From contig QCIF01000008.1 of NCBI GenBank assembly GCA_003216835.1, forward strand, positions 1 to 64,000: a stretch of 64,000 nucleotides of DNA, given 5' to 3'. Shown piece after piece: positions 1 through 8,480 of the stretch (within the stretch, counting starts at the first letter, position 1; each line of letters starts with the position of its first letter). Made by a program: the position numbers and the translations under genes. The notes under the pieces were generated by a model. The model worked only from the letters and a program-made list of their open reading frames with translations, was not told the DNA's origin and made no database searches. Origin of the DNA: Prochlorococcus sp. AG-402-K10. Lineage in GTDB: Bacteria; Cyanobacteriota; Cyanobacteriia; PCC-6307; Cyanobiaceae.

Positions 1-158
1 AAGCTAAAGCAAAAGAGGAAAGAAAAGCATTAAAGAAAGCTAAAGAAGAGGAGAAAAGAAGAGCAGAAGAGGAAAGAATAGCTTTAGAGAAAGCTAAAGC
101 AGAAGAGCAGATGATAGAGGCAGATATAAATTCTGAGACTCCAAAAGAAGTTAATTAA
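1..158 (+). CDS. C-terminal end of a Lys/Glu/Ala-rich coiled-coil protein (5'-partial)
   Basis: The reading frame is open from the window edge to a TAA at 156-158 (codons begin at position 3). The visible 51 residues are almost entirely Ala, Lys, Glu and Arg, in imperfect repeats of the type AKEE/EERKA, then a short polar tail ending PKEVN. This is what a long charged single helix or coiled coil looks like. The repetition also shows in the DNA as recurring gctaaag/gaagagg units. The N-terminal part, and so any domain that would reveal function, lies outside the window. It is not recognised as a specific family. Confidence 0.7.
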   Translation, partial: AKAKEERKALKKAKEEEKRRAEEERIALEKAKAEEQMIEADINSETPKEVN

Positions 159-224
159 ACGACATATTTAATATAGGCAAATAATAATTCAGAATTCTCT
201 TTTTAAATTTACCAAAAAGATATT

Positions 225-704
225 TTATGAATCCAAAGCGACTTCAATAGCCGCAATTATATTTTCATCAAAGGGCTTAACACCTGGCTTGAATCTCGCT
301 ATTACTTTACTATCCTTTCCTACTAGAAATTTCTCGAAATTCCATTCTACATCTCCCTTTGGTTCGGCATTATTTAATGTTGTATAAGGTTCTGTGGTTT
401 TACCTTTCGCATGTACTTTTTCTAGAATTTCAAATTTTACTCCAAATTTAGTTGAACAAAATTCTTTAATTTCAGAAAGGGAATTCGGTTCTTGATTTCC
501 AAAATCATTACAAGGGAAGGCAAGAATCCTAAGACCTTTTTGGGAATATAAATCATGAAGTTTTTGAAGATCCTGATATTGGGCAGTATTTCCACAAAAA
601 CTAGCAACGTTAACTATTAGCAATACATCTCCTGAGTATTCTCCAAGACTTTTTGTCGAGCCATCGGCTGAAACAATAGTTGTATTTTGAACGTCTACTA
701 CCAT
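225..704 (-). CDS. gpx: Glutathione peroxidase (Cys-type, thioredoxin-fold peroxidase)
   Basis: Reduces hydrogen peroxide or lipid hydroperoxides with a thiol donor; in bacteria with Cys-type enzymes the donor is often thioredoxin rather than glutathione (family knowledge). Counting from the ATG at 704, the peroxidatic motif NVASFCGNT puts Cys37 where animal enzymes have selenocysteine. FPCNDFGNQEP supplies Gln71 and WNFEKFLV supplies Trp121, completing the catalytic set. At 159 residues it has normal family length. An upstream in-frame start at 737 would add 11 poorly conserved residues; I prefer 704 because the protein then begins just before the first beta strand (MVVDVQ). No signal peptide, so probably cytosolic. 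Confidence 0.93.
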   Translation of the reverse strand: MVVDVQNTTIVSADGSTKSLGEYSGDVLLIVNVASFCGNTAQYQDLQKLHDLYSQKGLRILAFPCNDFGNQEPNSLSEIKEFCSTKFGVKFEILEKVHAKGKTTEPYTTLNNAEPKGDVEWNFEKFLVGKDSKVIARFKPGVKPFDENIIAAIEVALDS

Positions 705-822
705 AAATGTTTTAAAATTATTTAATGAACATAACATTCAAAAATACTTTTTGTGTAATTAAATTGAATTGTTTTAAATTATTTTTATTTGCAATTTTAT
801 ATTGATAGTTTTTTTTTACTCT

Positions 823-828
823 TATAAT
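823..828 (+). promoter_or_regulatory. Probable -10 element (TATAAT) for the small gene at 852
   Basis: A perfect TATAAT lies 23 bases before the TTG start at 852, so transcription would begin near 835. An upstream TTGATA (802-807) is only 15 bases away, short for a -35 element, so this may be a -10-dependent promoter as is common in picocyanobacteria. It is one of the few exact consensus hexamers in an AT-rich region, so chance occurrence cannot be excluded. Confidence 0.4.
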
Positions 829-851
829 GAAAATATATTTAAAATTTTCAA

Positions 852-1079
852 TTGGATCCCTTAGACCCACTTACAGAAATTATTAATTCTGGACTAGCAT
901 TTTCACCCGCAATAGCAATAGAAAGAATTATTTGGGCAATGATTGGAGTTTTTTTTCTTGTAGCTATTTCAAAATCAATTAAAACTACTATTCTGAATAA
1001 GAATTCTTATAGCAATAAAACAAATTCTCATTTTTTTAATTTTTTTAAAAATGAGAATGAAAATGAAAATACTAATTAA
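852..1079 (+). CDS. Small single-pass membrane protein, unknown function
   Basis: A 75-residue protein starting at TTG, downstream of a good -10 hexamer. Residues about 18-40 (SPAIAIERIIWAMIGVFFLV) form one probable membrane helix. The rest is a basic, Asn-rich tail ending in a NENENEN repeat, encoded by repeated gaaaat units. I do not recognise the family. It lies 39 bases before purT on the same strand and could share its transcript. The low-complexity tail suggests only the first half is constrained. Confidence 0.55.
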   Translation: MDPLDPLTEIINSGLAFSPAIAIERIIWAMIGVFFLVAISKSIKTTILNKNSYSNKTNSHFFNFFKNENENENTN

Positions 1080-1118
1080 TTTACTTTTGATAATAAAATA
1101 AGAACTTTTTTATTAAAT

Positions 1119-2288
1119 ATGAAAGATCAAACTTTTTCTAAAAAAAGGATTTTATTACTTGGCAGTGGTGAACTTGGGAAAGAGTTAGTTATAGAAGCTA
1201 AAAGATTAGGCTTGGAAGTAATTGCAATAGATAAATATAATAATGCTCCAGCAATGCAAGTCGCTGATGACTCGTATGTGATAGATATGACTAACAAAAA
1301 TGTATTAAAAAATACTATAATAAACCTTAATCCAGATTTTGTAGTACCTGAAATAGAAGCACTCTCTATTGATGCTCTAAAGGAATTAGAGGAAGAAGGT
1401 GTAAAAATTATTCCTAACGCTAGAACTGTTGAAATAACAATGAATAGAGATAAGATTCGAGATTTAGCTTCTAATGATTTAAAGATAAGAACTGCAAAAT
1501 TTATATATGTTTTTAACTATGATGATCTAGATAAAAAAGCAGGTGAAATTGGTTTCCCATTACTACTTAAGCCTTTAATGAGTTCTTCTGGTAAAGGACA
1601 AAGTTTGGTTGAAAGAGAAGAGGATCTATTGAGGGCTTGGACTGACGCGCAGACTAATTCCAGAGGTAATGTTAACGGTGTAATTCTTGAAGAATTTATA
1701 GATTTTGACTATGAATTTACTTTATTAACTGTGAGAAAAGATAATGGAGAAAATGTTTTTTGTTTACCTATAGGTCATATTCAGTCTAAGGGAGACTATC
1801 AAAGCAGTTGGCAGCCTCTAGAGATGAATCCATCCCTAATAAATGAAGCTAAAAAAATGACAAATCAAATATTAAATAACCTAAATGGACCAGGAATTTA
1901 TGGAGTTGAGTTTTTTGTTAAAGGAACCGAGGTTATTTTTTCTGAATTATCACCTAGACCTCATGATACAGGAATGGTTACATTAGTTAGTCAAAACATT
2001 AATGAATTTGAATTGCATTTAAGGGCATTCTTAAATTTACCAATACCCAACATTACTTTAATAAAACCCTCGGCTACTAGAGTAATACTCGCAGAAAAAG
2101 AGTCTATAAACCCTACATATACAGGTTTAAATGAAGCATTGAATATTGAAAATATTAAGTTACTGTTATTTGGAAAACCTACTTCTAAAAAGGGAAGGAG
2201 GATGGGTGTTGTTCTCTCATCAAATAATGACCTTACTTTAGCTAGAAAAAATGCTGATGAAGCTTCTCTTATGATTAAAGTTATTTGA
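1119..2288 (+). CDS. purT: Formate-dependent phosphoribosylglycinamide formyltransferase (GAR transformylase 2)
   Basis: Catalyses the third step of purine synthesis, formylating glycinamide ribonucleotide with formate and ATP instead of 10-formyl-THF. The 389-residue protein has typical family length. The N-terminal nucleotide-binding-like domain opens with ILLLGSGELGKE (residues 11-22); the substrate loop PEIEALS follows near 77. The ATP-grasp domain carries KPLMSSSGKGQS (151-162) and later VEFFVKG and SELSPRPHDTGMVT, where the metal-binding Glu and substrate-contacting Arg/His lie in the family. The ATG at 1119 suits the family N-terminus. Using formate spares the one-carbon folate pool. 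Confidence 0.96.
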   Translation: MKDQTFSKKRILLLGSGELGKELVIEAKRLGLEVIAIDKYNNAPAMQVADDSYVIDMTNKNVLKNTIINLNPDFVVPEIEALSIDALKELEEEGVKIIPNARTVEITMNRDKIRDLASNDLKIRTAKFIYVFNYDDLDKKAGEIGFPLLLKPLMSSSGKGQSLVEREEDLLRAWTDAQTNSRGNVNGVILEEFIDFDYEFTLLTVRKDNGENVFCLPIGHIQSKGDYQSSWQPLEMNPSLINEAKKMTNQILNNLNGPGIYGVEFFVKGTEVIFSELSPRPHDTGMVTLVSQNINEFELHLRAFLNLPIPNITLIKPSATRVILAEKESINPTYTGLNEALNIENIKLLLFGKPTSKKGRRMGVVLSSNNDLTLARKNADEASLMIKVI

Positions 2289-2369
2289 AATTAAAAGATT
2301 AAAAAAAATATTTTAATAAATTACTCATTTTCTTTGTTTTTCTTTCCTTGATTTATAGCTACTATTTTT

Positions 2370-2588
2370 ATGGATGATTTAATAATTTTTATGATAGAGA
2401 ATTATAAAGGTTGGGATATAACTTTAAATTGGGATGAAAAAATTTATCTCAATAAAGATTCTGCCAAGACTAAATTTTATAATCAAAAAGAAAAATGGGA
2501 AGGTGTTAATTTAGATGGTAATAGGATTTATGGCTCCTCTCTTAAGGAAATTAGGCATATAATTGATTATCCAGGGCTACATAATTAG
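2370..2588 (+). CDS. Small soluble protein, unknown function
   Basis: A 72-residue, mixed-charge protein with no signal peptide or membrane segment. It is rich in aromatic residues, with repeated Trp (GWDITLNWDE, EKWEGVNLDG) suggesting a small beta-rich fold, and ends in a short helix-like stretch (SLKEIRHIIDYPG). Not recognised. It is 81 bases downstream of purT on the same strand and 25 bases from the convergent small gene on the other strand. Confidence 0.6.
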   Translation: MDDLIIFMIENYKGWDITLNWDEKIYLNKDSAKTKFYNQKEKWEGVNLDGNRIYGSSLKEIRHIIDYPGLHN

Positions 2589-2613
2589 TAATTTTCATAA
2601 GTTAATAAATACT

Positions 2614-2778
2614 TTATTTGTTTTCATCCTGATTATTTTCAATAAGTTCTTTCGCGATTTTGTTTAAATCACCTTTTATTGAGATCCATGCGAAAGAAAC
2701 AATAAATATAGTACCCGTAACTGCTACAGTTATAGTTTCTAAAGGAGACAATCCGAGTGCAATTCCAAAGATGAACAT
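2614..2778 (-). CDS. 54-residue single-pass membrane protein, unknown
   Basis: Read by hand from the minus strand: ATG at 2778, TAA at 2614. The sequence begins MFIFGIALGLSPLETITVAV and continues through a second hydrophobic stretch (TIFIVSFAWISI), giving one long or two short membrane segments in residues 2-34. A charged helix (KGDLNKIAKELIENNQDENK) follows. Clean codon structure and a membrane helix with a charged tail resemble the small membrane proteins of picocyanobacteria. It converges on the gene ending at 2588. No family recognised. Confidence 0.55.
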   Translation of the reverse strand: MFIFGIALGLSPLETITVAVTGTIFIVSFAWISIKGDLNKIAKELIENNQDENK

Positions 2779-2961
2779 ATATTAAATATTAATTTTTCAT
2801 TATATTGTACATTTTAAAATGTATTTTATGAAATATTCGTTTGAAATGTAATTTAATTATTTAGTATAATAATAGATTTATTGATTAATATAATAATTTA
2901 TATTATTTCTTATTTATAGTTTCTTTTTTATTTATTTTATTTAGTAATATATATTTAAAAT

Positions 2962-3186
2962 ATGAATCAGAAGAAATGTCCACAATGTAAGAATTTAATT
3001 TCCATAACGGCACCAACTTGCTTATTTTGTGGAAGGCCTAATAAATTTGTTACTAAGAATTATATTAATAGAAAGTGGAATGAAAATAATAGTAATAATT
3101 TTAAGTTCTATAATATTTTTACCTTTACAAATCTATTCATTATATTTATTTTTCTATTAGTAATTCTCATTATTATATTTCATTAA
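2962..3186 (+). CDS. Zinc-ribbon protein with C-terminal membrane anchor
   Basis: 74 residues. The N-terminus is a classic short zinc ribbon: CPQC at residues 6-9 and CLFC at 20-23 followed by GRP. A basic Asn-rich linker follows, then one very hydrophobic helix (about residues 50-73, FTNLFIIFIFLLVILIII) at the extreme C-terminus. The likely topology is a cytosolic zinc ribbon tethered to a membrane. Such tail-anchored ribbons occur widely, but their function here is unknown. It converges with pepN. Confidence 0.6.
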   Translation: MNQKKCPQCKNLISITAPTCLFCGRPNKFVTKNYINRKWNENNSNNFKFYNIFTFTNLFIIFIFLLVILIIIFH

Positions 3187-3200
3187 TATCGGTGAAAAAT

Positions 3201-5810
3201 TTAATTTATGATTGAATCTATTACCTCTCTTGTATTTGGTGAAAGTTTCTTTTGTTTTATATATTTAAGTATTGCAATCATATTACTTTTGTAAGGTTCA
3301 TTATAATATTTATATCTACTGAATATTTTTAAAAATCGAGATATTACAATAGGATTTAATTTGTCAAATTCTATGATTTTCCTTGAAATATATTTATAAC
3401 CTGATCCATCAATTGCATGAAAAAGGCTATTGTTAGTTACGTAAGCATTTAAAATTGATCTTAATGTGTTTGGTGATTTTAAATCAAAATATGCATTTTT
3501 GAACAAATTTTCAATACTTTTTTGATTATCATCAATTTCAATAGATGCTTTATAAGAGAACCAACTATCAATTACAACAGCATTTTTTTTCCACTTTTCA
3601 AAAAATAATTTTGATATTAATTTTCTCTCGGTACAGTCAATTCTTGTAAAAACATTCAATGCTGCTTTTGCAAGTGTCATTGAATCTCCACTAACATAAT
3701 TAATTATTTTATATTTAATTTTCTCATCCTTACTATTTAAAAGTAGTTTCCATATAGTTTCAACTAGTTTTCTTTCACCTTTACCTTCTGGCCAAATTTT
3801 ATCTAAATTTTTCTCAATTTCTGATAATTTATTATATAAATCTGCCTTTAATTCGGTACCAAATAAAAAATTTAATTCATCAATAGTTTTAAAAATTTTT
3901 AATGGATCTATATTTTTTATTTCTGATTCAATTTCTGAAAAAGTTGGAATAGTAAGTATTTCTGATAAAAGAGATAAATTTATTTCTTTATTATTTTTTA
4001 TTATTGAAGCTAATGTCTTTATTAATTTCTTTTCAATTTTAAAATCAGGTTTATCATCTAACCTCTTTGTAATAATAGTTTTGTATATTTCTTTGACAGT
4101 ATCAAAAATTGTAAAGTAATCTGTTTCAGACTCTATTATTAACAATTTTTCATCAATACTATTATCGGTTTCCCACTCAACGGGAGCTGAAAATGAACGA
4201 AAATAACTAACTATTGGAATATGAAAGTCGGTTTTTATATTTGCAAAAATAAATTCTTCGTTTTTTTCTTTAAAGATAATTTTTTTTGTAATTATTTTCT
4301 TCTTATTTAATAATATCGCAATTTCTATAGGCATTATTAATGGTAAATCATTATAAGAATTGTTTTTAAAAGCATTACTTTGTGAGGCCTGAATTACAAG
4401 TTTTTGATTATTTTTGTCCCAGATTCTCTTAAATTTAACTTTTGGCGTCCCATTTTGTTTGTACCAGATTTTAAGTTTTTCAGTATTTATCTCTTTATTA
4501 TTCTTTAAAATCTCATCTAGAAATTGATCGATTGTTGCAGCTTTGCCATCATATGTTGATATGTAATTACTAAAACCTTTATAAAAGTTTTGATCTTTTA
4601 CCAGTGACAAAAGCATCCTTATAATTTCCGAACCTTTTTCATAAATTGTAGTTGTATAAAAATTGTCAATTTCCATATATCTTTCTGGCATTACAGGATG
4701 AGATGTTGGACCTGAATCTTCCCTAAATTGATTTTTTCTAAGAAACTTTGCATCCTCAAGTCTCTTTAAGGAATAATTATGAAGATCAGCAGTAAATTGT
4801 TGGTCCCTAAACACTGTTAAACCCTCTTTTAAAGATAACTGGAACCAATCCCTGCAAGTTACTCTATTTCCTGTCCAATTATGGAAGTATTCATGACCAA
4901 TTACTCCCTCTATTCGCTCTAGTTCTTCATCAGTGGTCGTTTCTGAATCAGCAAGTATTAGCTTGGAATTAAATATATTTAGACTCTTGTTTTCCATCGC
5001 GCCCATATTAAAGTGTCTTACTGCAACAATATTAAATAATGATAAATCGTATTCAAGGTTGTATTTCTCTTCGTCCCATTTCATTGCTTTCTTTAATGAA
5101 TTTATTGCATGCTGCACATATTTTTCATCACCTTTCTCTACATAAATATTTATCTCTACTTTTTGATTCGATTTTGTTGTGAAATAGTCTTTAATACAAT
5201 TAAGTTTTCCTGCTACTAAGGCAAAAAGATAAGAGGGCTTAGGATATGGGTCTTCCCAAATGATTTCATGCCGATTTTCTTTAAGATTATTTTCTCTAAT
5301 AATATTGCCATTTGAAAGTAAAACGGGATAATCATTTTTGTTAGCTTCAATCCTTACAGTGTATTTGCTTAAAATATCTGGCCTATCTGCATGGTAACTT
5401 ATTCTTCTAAATCCCTCTGCTTCACATTGAGTAGTAATAATTCCATTGCTCTCATACATTCCTAAAAGGGATGAATTTTTCTTTGGCTTGATTATGCCTT
5501 CTATCGTTAATGAAAATTGTGCTTTATTTATATTTCTGATTATTAGTTTATCTTTTAATTTTGTATATTTATTTTCATTTAATAGAGATTCATTAATATA
5601 TATTTTGTTAATAGATACGTCTTTCCCATCAAGGATAAGATCTTTAGCTTTTTTATTTGTTCTTTTTAATTTAAGTTTTGTTTTTACTTCTACTTTTTCT
5701 TTTTCAATTACAAAATCTAAAAATATTTCCGGTATTTCATAATCAAATACTTTATAGTCATCAAGTTTTACATATTTGGAAATATTCTTTTGATTAATTA
5801 ATTTTTGCAT
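3201..5810 (-). CDS. pepN: Aminopeptidase N (M1 family zinc metallopeptidase)
   Basis: Removes N-terminal residues from peptides in the cytosol. The protein is 869 residues, the usual size of bacterial PepN. The substrate-anchoring GAMEN motif is at residues 270-274, the zinc site HEYFH at 306-310 and the third ligand Glu at 329 (SLKEGLTVF). The N-terminal beta saddle comes first (residues 1-200), then the thermolysin-like catalytic domain, a beta sandwich and a long alpha-helical C-terminal domain. It is strongly Lys/Asn/Ile biased, like its AT-rich neighbours. It stands alone, converging with the zinc-ribbon gene and downstream of a small secreted protein gene. Confidence 0.96.
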   Translation of the reverse strand: MQKLINQKNISKYVKLDDYKVFDYEIPEIFLDFVIEKEKVEVKTKLKLKRTNKKAKDLILDGKDVSINKIYINESLLNENKYTKLKDKLIIRNINKAQFSLTIEGIIKPKKNSSLLGMYESNGIITTQCEAEGFRRISYHADRPDILSKYTVRIEANKNDYPVLLSNGNIIRENNLKENRHEIIWEDPYPKPSYLFALVAGKLNCIKDYFTTKSNQKVEINIYVEKGDEKYVQHAINSLKKAMKWDEEKYNLEYDLSLFNIVAVRHFNMGAMENKSLNIFNSKLILADSETTTDEELERIEGVIGHEYFHNWTGNRVTCRDWFQLSLKEGLTVFRDQQFTADLHNYSLKRLEDAKFLRKNQFREDSGPTSHPVMPERYMEIDNFYTTTIYEKGSEIIRMLLSLVKDQNFYKGFSNYISTYDGKAATIDQFLDEILKNNKEINTEKLKIWYKQNGTPKVKFKRIWDKNNQKLVIQASQSNAFKNNSYNDLPLIMPIEIAILLNKKKIITKKIIFKEKNEEFIFANIKTDFHIPIVSYFRSFSAPVEWETDNSIDEKLLIIESETDYFTIFDTVKEIYKTIITKRLDDKPDFKIEKKLIKTLASIIKNNKEINLSLLSEILTIPTFSEIESEIKNIDPLKIFKTIDELNFLFGTELKADLYNKLSEIEKNLDKIWPEGKGERKLVETIWKLLLNSKDEKIKYKIINYVSGDSMTLAKAALNVFTRIDCTERKLISKLFFEKWKKNAVVIDSWFSYKASIEIDDNQKSIENLFKNAYFDLKSPNTLRSILNAYVTNNSLFHAIDGSGYKYISRKIIEFDKLNPIVISRFLKIFSRYKYYNEPYKSNMIAILKYIKQKKLSPNTREVIDSIIN

Positions 5811-5858
5811 GTTTTATAAAGGTTTCGATTTTGATTAAATTATTAGTTCAATATGCAA

Positions 5859-6224
5859 TTATATTTTTTTAGTATTTTCTTCTATATGGCATAAGTGATT
5901 CTTTATTTCTCCCGAGGGCAAAAGTTCATATAAGGATGGATTATCAATATCAGGTGATCCATCTTTGTTTAATTGGTAACGCCAGTCCCATTTCTTATCT
6001 GTAAATGAAATGTAATCTTGCCTAAGGGAGTATGGCAACATAAGTTCTTTTTTCTTCCAATTAATATTTATAAATCCACCTGGCTTTAACTCTGAAAGGT
6101 TTTCTATTATTGAGAAGTCACCATTTATAGTGTTTCTCACAACCAACTCAAGTTTTGAATTTTCACATATATAACTTGTATTCAAAACTAATAAAAGTAT
6201 TGATGTTAATAAAAATGAATGAAT
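5859..6224 (-). CDS. Small secreted protein, unknown; probable ATT start restores a signal peptide
   Basis: With the first canonical start (TTG at 6185) the product has 108 residues and no Shine-Dalgarno. The frame is open 13 codons further to an ATT at 6224, which lies 8 bases downstream of a strong AAAAGGAG (6240-6233); an in-frame TAA sits just upstream of that site. Starting at ATT adds HSFLLTSILLLVL, turning the N-terminus into a convincing signal peptide, so the protein would be exported. The mature part is beta-rich with Trp pairs (NINWKKKEL, KKWDWRYQL). Family unknown. The start is inferred; the ribosome-binding geometry is seen directly. Confidence 0.6.
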   Translation of the reverse strand: MHSFLLTSILLLVLNTSYICENSKLELVVRNTINGDFSIIENLSELKPGGFININWKKKELMLPYSLRQDYISFTDKKWDWRYQLNKDGSPDIDNPSLYELLPSGEIKNHLCHIEENTKKI

Positions 6225-6289
6225 TGTTAGTACTCCTTTTTAATTTTATTCGGTTTTATTTGAGAAAGTTTAAAAAGTTTTCGAATAAT

Positions 6290-7006
6290 TTATATCATTA
6301 TAGATTGCTTACTTTCTAAAATTATTAGTTTACAATTTATTTCTTCTTTATATTCTTCAACTGATATTAGTTTATTTAAAAAACCTGAATATTCTGCTTC
6401 ACCTCCTACAGTACTTGACAGTATATATTTCGGGTTAAAAGTATTTATTAATTTAGGTATTACATCAGCACCTTTTACAAATGATCCAACGAGAGGTAAA
6501 TTTAAGTCCTTTGTAGGTGTTATAACTGCATCAATTATTTGAGGTTCTAAATTTCTATCAAGATATCCATGAGGCTCAATATAAAACCCATTACCTTTTT
6601 TATCTTTAACTATATATCCATTTTCTATTTGTGGGACGGGTGCACCAGCAGTTGCTTGAAAACTTAAATTATTTTGTTGTGTTTTTTCTGATGGCTTTAG
6701 AACTTTAATTGAACTAAAACCTAATTTTTCTACTATGGGTTCTGCACTTTTGGGGCATATTATGGGAATATCTTTTTTAAACATTTCTAGTGTTGGAATA
6801 TGACAATGGTCAGGTAATCCCTGCGTTAACAAAATGATATCTATGTTCTTATCTATTACAATTTCATTTTTTAATGATCCTTTGAAAAACCACTCACCTG
6901 GTGGAAATATTAAATCTCCTTTTAGCCATGGATCAATAATTAATTTAGTTTCTTTAAAATTAATAAACCAGCCATTTGATCCAAGATAGGTTGCTTCAAA
7001 ACTCAT
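6290..7006 (-). CDS. Metallo-beta-lactamase-fold hydrolase (UlaG/L-ascorbate lactonase-like)
   Basis: 238 residues. The start MSFEATYLGSNGWFINF followed by KLIIDPWLKGD matches the opening strands of UlaG-like MBL proteins, where a conserved Asp-Pro-Trp is typical. The metal site is LLTQGLPDHCHIPTL (about residues 59-73), a variant of the usual H-x-H-x-D-H: the first His pair is replaced by TQGL, while D-H-C-H is kept. Later GAPVPQ and EPHGYLD are family-like loops. The altered first motif may change metal content. Plant and cyanobacterial homologues are generally annotated only as MBL-fold proteins; the substrate is unknown. Confidence 0.75.
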   Translation of the reverse strand: MSFEATYLGSNGWFINFKETKLIIDPWLKGDLIFPPGEWFFKGSLKNEIVIDKNIDIILLTQGLPDHCHIPTLEMFKKDIPIICPKSAEPIVEKLGFSSIKVLKPSEKTQQNNLSFQATAGAPVPQIENGYIVKDKKGNGFYIEPHGYLDRNLEPQIIDAVITPTKDLNLPLVGSFVKGADVIPKLINTFNPKYILSSTVGGEAEYSGFLNKLISVEEYKEEINCKLIILESKQSIMI

Positions 7007-7072
7007 TATTTATTAGATAAATAATCAAACTATAAAATAAATTCTTATATATTGAGAAATAATATATTGAAA

Positions 7073-7375
7073 TTAGCAGGCTTCTTTTAATATTTGGAAA
7101 GACTTTTTTTTGAGATTAAATATTAATAATTGAGTATCTTTAAAAGTTATTTTGAAATCTTGCTTATTCAATAAGTTTATTGGTATTAATGCTAACCCTC
7201 CAGTACCTGAAAAGATTATTGGCAGGGTAATATTTTCTTTTCCATTCATTTTCTGCAAGTCTATTGCCTGAGATACAATATTTTTAGCCTTTTCAAAACC
7301 ATAATGTTCTATTAATTCAGACCATAGAAAATTTACTTGTTCATATTTTGAAAACTCTATTCTTAAACTTTTCAT
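7073..7375 (-). CDS. Small conserved-type hypothetical protein
   Basis: 100 residues without membrane or signal features. The first half is helical and amphipathic (MKSLRIEFSKYEQVNFLWSE, then GFEKAKNIVSQAIDLQ), the second half beta-like with IIFSGTGGLALIPINLL and a terminal KSFQILKEAC. Not recognised. It lies between the MBL-fold gene (66 bases away) and another small gene (41 bases), all on the minus strand, so it may be part of a loose operon. Confidence 0.6.
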   Translation of the reverse strand: MKSLRIEFSKYEQVNFLWSELIEHYGFEKAKNIVSQAIDLQKMNGKENITLPIIFSGTGGLALIPINLLNKQDFKITFKDTQLLIFNLKKKSFQILKEAC

Positions 7376-7416
7376 TAAAGAAGGTTATTAATATAAGATT
7401 TTTAAATTATTTATAA

Positions 7417-7602
7417 TTAATTATTATTTTTAAATCTATCCATAACTAATTGCAACATATCAACAACATCTCCATCCGATAAATTTAGATCTCTCTTTAA
7501 ATCATTACAGGTTAAATTCATTTCAAGTGCAGCTTCTGCCATATGATTAACTTTTTGGTTATCTCCTCCTAATGAAATAAAAGGATTGAAGTTTTCTATC
7601 AT
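7417..7602 (-). CDS. Small acidic helical protein, unknown
   Basis: 61 residues, predicted mostly helical. The block KVNHMAEAALEMNLTCNDLKRD followed by NLSDGDVVDMLQLVMDRFKN looks like a compact three-helix or winged-helix-like unit with an acidic patch. There is no metal motif (a single Cys) and no membrane segment. Family not recognised. Confidence 0.6.
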   Translation of the reverse strand: MIENFNPFISLGGDNQKVNHMAEAALEMNLTCNDLKRDLNLSDGDVVDMLQLVMDRFKNNN

Positions 7603-7703
7603 TTCTTTTTAGAGTTACTTTTATGTTCTAGCTAAAAAATTTAAAATTATCCTTTAATAATGAATAAGCTTATAAATATGTTATTTATGATCAATAAATG
7701 TCT

Positions 7704-8090
7704 TTATTTTTTAACTAAAGAATGTGAGACTCCTTTGGATGACAAGGCAAATCTTCTTGCTCTTAAAAGAAAAGGGAACAATAATTTAGTTCTTTTATTT
7801 GATTTGAATACACCGGAAAGGATTTTAAGTAGATTACTGGATGGATTTTTGACTTCCCTGCAAATAGTATTTATTGCCTTTGCTCCATGAAAAATGTCAT
7901 CATCCTTTAAAAGGATTGCTCCTTGATCTAAATCGTAACCTTTTTCTAACAGTGACTTGATAATACTCAAGTTTTTCCTTCCATCAAGTATCTTAATATT
8001 GTTTATTTTGCTTTTTAATTCAAGTAGTTCAGCAAAATGATTGCAAAAAGGACAATCCCCATCATAAATAAAAGTAAAATTAGATGTCAT
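7704..8090 (-). CDS. DCC-family thiol-disulfide oxidoreductase (DUF393)
   Basis: 128 residues. The N-terminal strand plus FIYDGDCPFCNHF is the family's defining motif (Y-D-G-x-C-x-x-C), giving a CPFC redox pair near residues 14-17. The following helix, ILDGRKNL, and the later DIFHGAKAINTICREV with a basic C-terminal helix fit the thioredoxin-like DCC fold. Family members are predicted thiol oxidoreductases, but physiological partners are mostly unknown. The opposite strand is also open here but lacks any recognisable protein, so I take the minus-strand gene as real. Confidence 0.85.
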   Translation of the reverse strand: MTSNFTFIYDGDCPFCNHFAELLELKSKINNIKILDGRKNLSIIKSLLEKGYDLDQGAILLKDDDIFHGAKAINTICREVKNPSSNLLKILSGVFKSNKRTKLLFPFLLRARRFALSSKGVSHSLVKK

Positions 8091-8276
8091 CAGAAAAAAC
8101 TAAACTTTTTGTAAATAATTAAATAAAGTCAATAATTTGTTATTTATTTTAAGACAAGATAGATAAATATTGATTATAAATTCTTTGTTTTCCTTAAAAA
8201 AAGCGGATTTAGCACTTAGTTTTTCTAAATTACAAAGAATTGTCTCAATATAGGTATATTTCCCTTAAAAATTTTG

Positions 8277-8282
8277 TATGAT
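8277..8282 (+). promoter_or_regulatory. Probable -10 element (TATGAT) of the 45-residue membrane protein gene
   Basis: TATGAT lies 30 bases before the ATG at 8313, in the 222-base gap between the DCC oxidoreductase (divergent) and this microprotein. Transcription would start near 8289, giving a leader of about 24 bases. No clear -35 hexamer is seen. The remainder of 8091-8276 shows no gene or strong structure. Confidence 0.35.
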
Positions 8283-8312
8283 TTCAAAATATTTGTTTTT
8301 TGTTTTTTAAAC

Positions 8313-8450
8313 ATGGATTTATTAACTACAATCACTTTAGGTGGATTCAATCCTTATGCTACAGCCTTTGGACTTTTCTCTCTAGTTCTTTTTGGTCTAG
8401 TAGGTTTGGTTGCAGGACCAAATTTAAGCAAATTTGATCAAGAATCATAA
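8313..8450 (+). CDS. 45-residue single-pass membrane protein, possibly photosynthesis-associated
   Basis: Read by hand: ATG at 8313, TAA at 8448-8450. The N-terminus is MDLLTTITLGGFNPYATAFG. Residues about 16-38 form one glycine-containing membrane helix (LFSLVLFGLVGLVAG), and the C-terminus is PNLSKFDQES. Size, topology and Gly/Ala/Leu composition resemble low-molecular-weight photosystem, cytochrome b6f or NDH-1 subunits, but I could not match it to a named subunit. It is followed by an excellent terminator (8481-8506), so it is probably a monocistronic, well-expressed gene. Confidence 0.7.
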   Translation: MDLLTTITLGGFNPYATAFGLFSLVLFGLVGLVAGPNLSKFDQES

Positions 8451-8480
8451 GTCTAGAAAATTTCTAAAAATTTAATATAG

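Noticed and set aside
7660..7890. Plus-strand frame of 76 residues
   Set aside because: It is antisense to the DCC-family thiol oxidoreductase, whose YDGDCPFC motif is convincing. The plus-strand translation has no family features.
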